43,910 nt of DNA from a virus. How positions within the stretch are numbered: the first letter of the stretch is position 1; the number at the start of each line of letters is the position of its first letter. The DNA lies in the IMG/VR virus record IMGVR_UViG_3300009176_000042, positions 1 to 43,910 of that record. One strand, given 5' to 3'. The notes under the pieces were generated by a model. The model did no database searches, was not told the DNA's origin, and was given only the letters and a program-made list of their open reading frames with translations. This document shows, one piece after another, positions 19,300-25,421 of this stretch. Made by a program: the position numbers and the translations under genes.

Positions 19300-19563
19300 A
19301 TGCCGCTCAATACAGCGAACAAGCGCGGATCGGCAGTCAGCACAGCGCGCGAATGGATATCGATCTTTCCAGTGCCGGATGGGGCGATCGATCAGGCTGA
19401 TCGGCAACAGATCACATGGGTGTATGCCGGTATCCTTGCTGGGCTGCCGTTTGATGTGCCGCTGACGGGTGCATGCGCCGATCTGAGTATAGCTGTGAAG
19501 CCGATCGCGGTGCTGACGATGCAAGCGAAACCGATCGCGACGTTAGTTGCAGAGGGCTGTTAG
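19300..19563 (+). CDS. unknown virion-region protein, 87 aa
   Basis: A short protein of mixed composition with WISIFPVPDGAID near the N-terminus and a repeated AKPIA/VKPIA pattern at the C-terminus (AVKPIAVLTMQAKPIATL). It starts one base after the preceding stop and ends immediately before the ATG at 19564, so it is tightly packed in the fibre operon. No family recognised. Confidence 0.55.
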   Translation: MPLNTANKRGSAVSTAREWISIFPVPDGAIDQADRQQITWVYAGILAGLPFDVPLTGACADLSIAVKPIAVLTMQAKPIATLVAEGC

Positions 19564-19932
19564 ATGCCAAGCTATCAAGATTTTACTTTCGATATGTGGC
19601 GAGGCGACACGCAAGTGATTGCGGGCGCGATCACGGTGTCAGCAGTGCCGGCCAATATCTCGGGCTGTTCGCTAAAGTTCACGGCCAAGCGCAGCCTGCA
19701 AGACACGGATGCGAATGCCGTCTTTCAACTGACGACGCCAACCGAGATCGTGATCACCAACGGCCCGGCCGGGCTGTGCGACATTAACATCGCAAGCGCA
19801 GATACGGCAAGCGAAACCCAGGCGATCCGTTGTTACTGCGATCTTCAGCTGGTGGATACATTCGGCAACGTCTCAACGACCGCAACCGGAACGCTGTTTA
19901 TTAAACTGGACGTGACAGAGACGAACACATGA
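19564..19932 (+). CDS. BppU-like baseplate/fibre adaptor protein
   Basis: A 122-residue beta-sandwich type protein. FDMWRGDTQVIAG near the start, CSLKFTAKRSLQDTDANA and a final GTLFIKLDVTET follow the layout of BppU or DUF2479-like N-terminal domains found in baseplate and fibre adaptor proteins. The family call is from pattern, not a decisive motif. It couples to the next adhesin by ATGA. Confidence 0.55.
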   Translation: MPSYQDFTFDMWRGDTQVIAGAITVSAVPANISGCSLKFTAKRSLQDTDANAVFQLTTPTEIVITNGPAGLCDINIASADTASETQAIRCYCDLQLVDTFGNVSTTATGTLFIKLDVTETNT

Positions 19933-20180
19933 CGCAACCGCAAGGTGGATCGGCGCAACCGGTCGCACTGTCGAGCGGCGCTCAGTCGGGGGGTGCTGCG
20001 GTGCCGGTCTACGAAGTGACCGACGGGCGCGCAACCGTCGGCGGGCCTGCACAGCCGGTGTATGTGGTCACGTCTGGCCCAATGCAGGGCGGCACACCCA
20101 TGCCGGTTGTAACGGCTGCCGCTGGGGCTGTCGTGAGCGCAGGGCCCGCGATCCCGGTCTATGTCGTGAGCGGCGTTATT
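19929..20180 (+). repeat. copy B of duplicated anchor module
   Basis: Encodes 84 residues aligned to copy A at 16202, sharing GGSAQP, AQPVYVVTSGP, the spacing of the GG motifs and AIPVYV near the end. What follows the module differs completely in the two genes. Confidence 0.75.
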
Positions 20181-21386
20181 GGCGATGTGTTGCCAGTCAA
20201 CACGGCACTGCCGGTGATTACGGGTGCGACGACGATCGGATCGCTGCTCAGCTCGACGACCGGCACATGGACGGGCCCGCCAACTGGATACGCCTACCAG
20301 TGGAAGCGCGGCGGCGTGGCCATCGGCGGCGCGACAGCCAGTACCTATACGCTGGTGAACGCTGACAACGGCACAACCATAACTGTGACGGTTACGGCAA
20401 GCAACGCGATCGGCTCGACGGCGGCGACGAGCGCCGGGACTGCGATCAGCAATCTGCCAGTTAACACGGTGCTACCGGTGATCTCGGGGGGCACTGCGGC
20501 AGCGATCAGCACGACCGACGGCACATGGACGGGCCCGCCAACGATCACGTTTACGTACCAGTGGAAGCGCAACGGGGCAAACATCGGCGGCGCGACAGCC
20601 AGCACCTACTCGATCGTAGCAGCCGACATCGGCACAACGACAACCGTTGCGGTGACGGCAACGAACGCTGCCGGGGCAGTGTCAGCGACGAGTGCGGGCT
20701 ATACGCCAACCTATACCCAGAAAGTTCTAACGCTTGCGCCGATCGCCTATTGGCCGATGGCGGAGCCGAGCGGTACGACTGCCCTCGACGCCAGCGGCAA
20801 CGGTCGCACTGGGACATATACCGGGGTAACGCTGGGGGTTACGGGCATCGGCGACGGTCGCACGGCGGCATCATTCGACGGCGCGACGAGCAAAAATAAT
20901 GTGTTTTCGGCGTCGCTTGCGGCGGCGTTTGGCTCGGCTGAAGGCTCGATCATTCTCTGGGCCAAAGTCAGCGCGGTTGGCGTATGGAGTGACGGCATTG
21001 TACGGCGCTTCATTACGCTCCAGGTTGACGCCAACAACCGGGCATACATTGAAAAGGTCGCCGGGGCGAATACCTTTGGTATTAACTACGTTGCAGGCGG
21101 CACCGCGAAAAACCGCAACCGTGTGACAACAACAGTCGCCTACTTCCATGTGACGATGACATGGAGTAAGAGCAACGATCGGGCGATCATGTACTTTAAT
21201 GGCGTGCAGGAAGGTGCGACACTAACAGCACTTGGGACATGGGTTGGTACGATTGTGAATACGAATACCAATGTTGGCGCAAACGCGACAACCCCAACGT
21301 CGGTATGGAGCGGTAGCCTAGCGCATGCGGCAGTGTTCGCACGCGAGCTAACAGCGGCTGAAGCGCTGAGTGCAGCAACGCCATGA
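19929..21386 (+). CDS. adhesin: repeat anchor, two Ig-like repeats, LamG domain
   Basis: A 485-residue modular virion protein. Residues 1-84 are the second copy of the Gly-Gly-x-Ala-x-Pro-Val anchor module. Two tandem Ig-like domains follow (about 88-175 and 176-255), each with GTWTGPP, YQWKR and GGATASTY motifs. Residues about 265-485 form a LamG-like lectin domain with PIAYWPMAEPSGTTALDASG at the start and LAHAAVFARELTAAEALS at the end. The layout implies a virion-bound stalk presenting a carbohydrate-binding head. Shared anchors suggest that this and the protein at 16202 attach to the same virion site. Confidence 0.75.
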   Translation: MTQPQGGSAQPVALSSGAQSGGAAVPVYEVTDGRATVGGPAQPVYVVTSGPMQGGTPMPVVTAAAGAVVSAGPAIPVYVVSGVIGDVLPVNTALPVITGATTIGSLLSSTTGTWTGPPTGYAYQWKRGGVAIGGATASTYTLVNADNGTTITVTVTASNAIGSTAATSAGTAISNLPVNTVLPVISGGTAAAISTTDGTWTGPPTITFTYQWKRNGANIGGATASTYSIVAADIGTTTTVAVTATNAAGAVSATSAGYTPTYTQKVLTLAPIAYWPMAEPSGTTALDASGNGRTGTYTGVTLGVTGIGDGRTAASFDGATSKNNVFSASLAAAFGSAEGSIILWAKVSAVGVWSDGIVRRFITLQVDANNRAYIEKVAGANTFGINYVAGGTAKNRNRVTTTVAYFHVTMTWSKSNDRAIMYFNGVQEGATLTALGTWVGTIVNTNTNVGANATTPTSVWSGSLAHAAVFARELTAAEALSAATP

Positions 21387-21811
21387 TAAGCATGTATCTT
21401 GGGGCAGAGAATATCGCACTCAACCAGGCCCAGCGCGACGCCTTTAGAGAGCGGCTGCGCATCATTGGCCCGGCGGAGCATCCGCAACCATCCGAGCTTA
21501 TGCACTGGCGTACGCGGCTCGACGGTGAAGCGGTGATTATGCGGGCGCAATTTCAAGACGCTGACATGACCATGGCGGGGCTGCGGCGACTGCTTGCCGA
21601 TACGCTCGGCATCCCAGTCGCGCAGGTGACATCAGCGACAGCGGCTGTCACGTACCGCACCATTCCGAGCGCGATCGTGACAATGACGGTTGCGGGGATC
21701 GATCAAATGCGATTCATTCAGTTTGCTGGTAGCCGATCGACCGTCGATCAGAGCAACATTGAGGTATTGGCCTATCTTCAGCTTAACGCAGTAGCCTGGG
21801 GGGATCAATAG
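21383..21811 (+). CDS. unknown structural-region protein, 142 aa
   Basis: Starts in an ATGA overlap with the LamG adhesin; an alternative ATG lies three codons on. The first half is helical and charged, the second (about residues 85-142) beta-rich. No motif is recognised. Position between the adhesins and the connector-like protein suggests a head-tail joining or virion role, but this is inference. The stop is directly followed by the next ATG. Confidence 0.6.
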   Translation: MISMYLGAENIALNQAQRDAFRERLRIIGPAEHPQPSELMHWRTRLDGEAVIMRAQFQDADMTMAGLRRLLADTLGIPVAQVTSATAAVTYRTIPSAIVTMTVAGIDQMRFIQFAGSRSTVDQSNIEVLAYLQLNAVAWGDQ

Positions 21812-23071
21812 ATGACCGGTCTATCACTCAATCGCTGGCTTGCGCTCATGGGCTTCAACCCATGGCATAGCTATCAGTTGGTCAACAGCCTGATCCCGCT
21901 CAACGCGCAATGCTCGACGATCATGAATGAATACGACTGGCAGTTTGCCGATCGCGCCGGTCGAGCGAACGTGCGAACGGCGATCCGACGCGCTGAAGAC
22001 TTGATGCGGCAGTATACGCTGATCAATCCAGTACCAGCCTATAGAGAAGTGACGTTGCAGTATCCGAAGTTGGGCGATACCCGATTTATGCGCCTGCTGG
22101 ACATCGGGGCCGATGGCCAATGGCTGACGGTTGCGCTACCCGAAGGCGAGATCAGATGTCTGGGCATTCCTAGCGACAGTACGCCGGATACGGTGCTGCT
22201 GATTTACAGCGACGACGATGGCGATGGGCTGTACGAAACCGCAACCACGACTGCAACCGTGCCAAGCGGCACGACGGTCGATGAAGTGATCGCGCGCTTT
22301 GTGCCAAGCGACTGCGGGCCTGTCAGCCCTCCGGAAGTCGCGCCGCGCTCAGTTACAATCAGCGGCACAACCGCAACCGTGGTATTCGACACATGGACGC
22401 TTGTGCGGCCGGTACGCTATCAAGGCGCCGCATCGGGCCCGCTCGACCCAGGCAACGGCGTAGCGCCGGGCGCGACGGTGTGCGCGCAGGCGATCAGCAT
22501 CTTTCGGCGGCACTGCGATCCGACCGGCACGACGACCGACACATGCATGGCGCTGCTGACATGGGAAACGCAGCCATGGCCGGCCTGGGGTAACTGCTGC
22601 AGCCCAGCACCGAACAACAACAGCGACCCGGCAGCGACGGCGACGGCCCTCTGTCGCGCAACGATTCGCGATGCCCAGGCTGGGATCGTGGCGTTTGGGC
22701 AGGCAGCGTACGACAGCACAACCGGCACATGGATGTCAGTCTGCAATTGGTCGAGGTGCCGGCCGCCGGATAGTGTCACGATCCGCTACCAGGCTGGGCT
22801 GCCGCTCGACGGGATCGAGATGCAACACAATGAGGCCGTGGTTGTTGCGCGCTTAGCAGCGGCAGAGCTTGCGCGGCCGATCTGTGCCTGCACATCAGCC
22901 AACAAGGAGCTCTCAGAATGGCAGTGGGACATCAGCCGCACCGGCGCAACGGATCAGCTGTATAGCGCGCCGAATGACCTCACAAACCCGCTAGGTAGTC
23001 GACGCGGGCAGATATACGCATATCGGTACATGACCCGGCAGCAACTGACTCGCGGCATCTACGCGGGCTAA
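21812..23071 (+). CDS. Cys-rich connector-region protein, 419 aa
   Basis: The N-terminal about 75 residues (FNPWHSYQLVN through RRAEDLMRQYTL) are helical and resemble head-tail adaptor or neck-type helices. The middle is beta-rich and contains a DDDGDGLYE acidic loop, probably calcium-binding. The central and C-terminal parts hold about 13 Cys, including adjacent Cys-Cys in GNCCSP and ICACTS, unusual for a cytoplasmically assembled virion protein. It ends 13 bases before the tail tube gene. A connector or adaptor role is inferred from position only. Confidence 0.55.
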   Translation: MTGLSLNRWLALMGFNPWHSYQLVNSLIPLNAQCSTIMNEYDWQFADRAGRANVRTAIRRAEDLMRQYTLINPVPAYREVTLQYPKLGDTRFMRLLDIGADGQWLTVALPEGEIRCLGIPSDSTPDTVLLIYSDDDGDGLYETATTTATVPSGTTVDEVIARFVPSDCGPVSPPEVAPRSVTISGTTATVVFDTWTLVRPVRYQGAASGPLDPGNGVAPGATVCAQAISIFRRHCDPTGTTTDTCMALLTWETQPWPAWGNCCSPAPNNNSDPAATATALCRATIRDAQAGIVAFGQAAYDSTTGTWMSVCNWSRCRPPDSVTIRYQAGLPLDGIEMQHNEAVVVARLAAAELARPICACTSANKELSEWQWDISRTGATDQLYSAPNDLTNPLGSRRGQIYAYRYMTRQQLTRGIYAG

Positions 23072-23072
23072 C

Positions 23073-23078
23073 AGGAGG
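23073..23078 (+). promoter_or_regulatory. strong ribosome binding site of the tail tube gene
   Basis: AGGAGG six bases before the ATG at 23085, a near-perfect Shine-Dalgarno. Together with the capsid site it marks the most highly translated structural genes. Confidence 0.8.
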
Positions 23079-23084
23079 ATCACC

Positions 23085-24608
23085 ATGGCAGCAGGCACCG
23101 TCTTAGACGATTCGGAACTGATCAAGCAGCTTGGCACGCGCTCATTTTATCAGCCGGCGGGCCCGGGCGGGCAACGCTATTTCTTTGGGATCAACACGGA
23201 ATACAACTTCATCGACGGCGCGGCGCTGCCGACCAACGGATCGATCGACCCGATCTATGTACCGGATCCGCGGCGGCCGGATAAGTATCGGCTCGTCAGT
23301 CGCACGCTGAGCGCGCCGGATCTGCCAACCGTGAGTCTGGTATTCTTGGAAAGCTGGGGCGGCATTCCGCGTGTCCTAACCGCACCGCTGTGCAGCTTCA
23401 ACCTGTACGAAGTGCACGGTCGATGCGCCGATCTGTCAGACTTCTATCGCGGCTGGGAAAGCTACATGCTGATTTACAGCAGCATGAAGTTTGAGGGGAC
23501 TGTTGATCTCGGCACCCGCATGGCCATGGACAGTGACGACCCGCTAAAGGATTCGGTTGACGCAAAGGGCATCGCGATCTATCCGGTTGGCGTGGTCAGC
23601 TTTGGCGACGAGGCGACAACCGATGTCGTGGTCGAGGTGATCGACGCCGTGTACGGCACGGTCAACACGTGTGGCAACTGCGGCGTGTTGAATGATGGTA
23701 CGCTGCTGCAATATGCCATCACGCGTGCCAACGTCGGCAGTCCTTCAGCGCCTGGGCAGGTTGTCTATTCCATCGACGGCGGCGCAACGTGGTCGACCTC
23801 GACGATTACGGGTATTGGCCTGACTGCTGAGCCCGCGTATATCGACATCAGCGGATCGGTGCTCTTCGTCGGCACGAACGCGACGACTCTGTTCTGGACG
23901 GCGATCAATCAGGATACTGGGGCCCCGTCGACATGGAACAGTGTGACACTTCCTGTCGCAATGACTGATGTCTATGTGCAGTCGTCGAGCGCGATCTACT
24001 TCTGTGCGAGCTCGGGCCGGATCTATCGTACGGCTGACATCGCCATCGCGCCAACGCTGATCGACAGCGGCGGCACCGACAACTTCAACCGCATCACCGG
24101 CGCGGCTGAGACGATCATGGCAGTCGGCGCCAACGGCCGGATCTATCGCTCGATCAACAACGGCTCGACCTGGGCAACCGTCACAGCCCCAGCGGCGACG
24201 AGCCTGACTGCGGTTGCGGTGCTGAGCAGTCGCGACTTTCGAGTCGGCGGGGCCAACGGCAACGTGTATCACACGGTCAACAACGGCGCGGTGTGGGCCA
24301 TTGACGGACTGCCCCGAACCGGCGGCACCGTGCAGGATATCATCTACGCGACGCGAGAGGTTGTCTGGATTGCCTACGCGCTGACAAGCGTCGCCTATCT
24401 GATCACGAGCCTCGACGGCGGCGGCACCTGGGCCGATAACGCCTCGACGGTGCGCATCGGATCATGGCCGGTGTTTGCGCGGGCCAATCGTTTGGCGTAT
24501 CCGACGGCAGCCGACATCGGGATCGCGGCGAATTACTTGTTAGTCGCTGGGCTTGCTAGCAGTCTCACGGACGGCGTGCTGCTCAGTGGAGCGCCAACGC
24601 TGCTCTAA
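23085..24608 (+). CDS. major tail tube protein with C-terminal beta-propeller
   Basis: A 507-residue protein behind the best ribosome binding site in the tail region and directly before the assembly chaperone genes, where the tail tube gene normally sits. Residues about 1-190 have tube-protein character, with TRSFYQPAGPGG near the start. From about 200 a propeller follows with repeated Asp-box-like motifs: SIDGGATWS, SINNGSTWA, TVNNGAVWA and SLDGGGTWA, about 45-90 residues apart, like BNR or YCF48 propellers. A CGNCG motif lies at the junction. Because each tube ring holds six copies, the tail would be densely decorated with propellers. Confidence 0.7.
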   Translation: MAAGTVLDDSELIKQLGTRSFYQPAGPGGQRYFFGINTEYNFIDGAALPTNGSIDPIYVPDPRRPDKYRLVSRTLSAPDLPTVSLVFLESWGGIPRVLTAPLCSFNLYEVHGRCADLSDFYRGWESYMLIYSSMKFEGTVDLGTRMAMDSDDPLKDSVDAKGIAIYPVGVVSFGDEATTDVVVEVIDAVYGTVNTCGNCGVLNDGTLLQYAITRANVGSPSAPGQVVYSIDGGATWSTSTITGIGLTAEPAYIDISGSVLFVGTNATTLFWTAINQDTGAPSTWNSVTLPVAMTDVYVQSSSAIYFCASSGRIYRTADIAIAPTLIDSGGTDNFNRITGAAETIMAVGANGRIYRSINNGSTWATVTAPAATSLTAVAVLSSRDFRVGGANGNVYHTVNNGAVWAIDGLPRTGGTVQDIIYATREVVWIAYALTSVAYLITSLDGGGTWADNASTVRIGSWPVFARANRLAYPTAADIGIAANYLLVAGLASSLTDGVLLSGAPTLL

Positions 24609-24646
24609 TCGCTACAGGGGCTTCCTAGGGGCCTTGTGGGGGACGT

Positions 24647-25207
24647 ATGACGATCACGGAAGAACTGATTAAATCGAATGGGGCCGCAAAGACTGTTGCG
24701 GCCCAGTCGATCACGCTGTCGAGCGGGATCACGGTCAAGCTCAACCGGCAGCCGGGCGATATTATGGGCAAGGCCCAGGCTGCCGCTGAACGCGATCTAG
24801 AGGCTGAGCGCCCGGCGGTGCCAACGCAAAGCATGGAGACTGAGCCCGGCGTGTTTCGCGACATACCCAACGAACACAACCCCGAATACATCGCGGCCAT
24901 GAGCGAATGGCGCGGGGCTGTCGCGTCGAAGACAAGTCAAAAGCTGTTGACGATCATGGAGCGGATCGGACTGGTGTTTGAAGTCGATCAGGCTCGGCTT
25001 GCCGACTTGCGCGAAACGTACGCGATGCTCGGGATCGAGCTACCAGAGAATGATCGATCGGCGTATCTGGGCTACGTGATCGCTCCTACGAACGAAGATC
25101 AATCGCGGCTCTTCATGGAAGTCTTCGGGCGCGGTCTACCACAGGAGGCACAGGTAGCACTCCATCGCCGTATGTTTCCAAGCAGCCTGGAAGGGAACGC
25201 CGCTTGA
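24647..25207 (+). CDS. tail assembly chaperone, first frame (gpG-like)
   Basis: A 186-residue protein between tail tube and tape measure, the invariant position of the tail assembly chaperone. A GGGGGA ribosome binding site precedes the ATG. The N-terminus is beta-like (TLSSGITVKLNRQPGD), followed by charged helices. The frame ends with EGNAA and TGA at 25205-25207. A second open frame overlaps the end, in the way of lambda gpG/gpGT. These proteins bind the tape measure during tail assembly and are absent from the virion. Confidence 0.75.
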   Translation: MTITEELIKSNGAAKTVAAQSITLSSGITVKLNRQPGDIMGKAQAAAERDLEAERPAVPTQSMETEPGVFRDIPNEHNPEYIAAMSEWRGAVASKTSQKLLTIMERIGLVFEVDQARLADLRETYAMLGIELPENDRSAYLGYVIAPTNEDQSRLFMEVFGRGLPQEAQVALHRRMFPSSLEGNAA

Positions 25208-25421
25208 TCGCTTCAAGGGCAAACGGGGTAGTCAGTCCTACGCATGGATCTATAAGCTGCGCCGGGTTGCGAAATGGCGCGGGCTAACCTGGGAATACTT
25301 TAGAGAGCTCGACGGCGACGATCAGGCGGCGTACGTTGCCGAATACGATATTGAGCATGGGTTTGAATATCAAGAAGCCCTCGACCGGCTGCGCAAGCAG
25401 CGTCGAGCTAGCAGGCGATAG
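25158..25421 (+). CDS. tail assembly chaperone, second frame (gpT-like, by frameshift)
   Basis: This frame is open from 25158 to TAG at 25419-25421 and contains no ATG, GTG or TTG, yet from 25206 it reads like a real helical, charged protein (DRFKGKRGSQSYAWIYKLRR, TWEYFRELDGDDQAAY). It fits the T extension of a gpG-gpGT pair and ends directly before the tape measure ATG. Relative to the first frame it needs a +1 (or -2) shift. Candidate slip points in the overlap are TTT-C at 25175-25178, GGG-A at 25193-25196, or the stop context GCT-TGA. The full fused product would be about 258 residues. Confidence 0.65.
   Translation, partial: HSIAVCFQAAWKGTPLDRFKGKRGSQSYAWIYKLRRVAKWRGLTWEYFRELDGDDQAAYVAEYDIEHGFEYQEALDRLRKQRRASRR

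Noticed and set aside
24609-24646. GC-rich gap after the tail tube gene as a terminator
   Set aside because: The GGGGC-rich words do not form complementary arms and there is no T-run; part of it serves as the ribosome binding site for the chaperone gene.
25204-25287. -1 frame after the tail chaperone as the frameshift product
   Set aside because: This frame stops after 28 codons and is not protein-like, whereas the +1 frame is longer and ends at the tape measure start.
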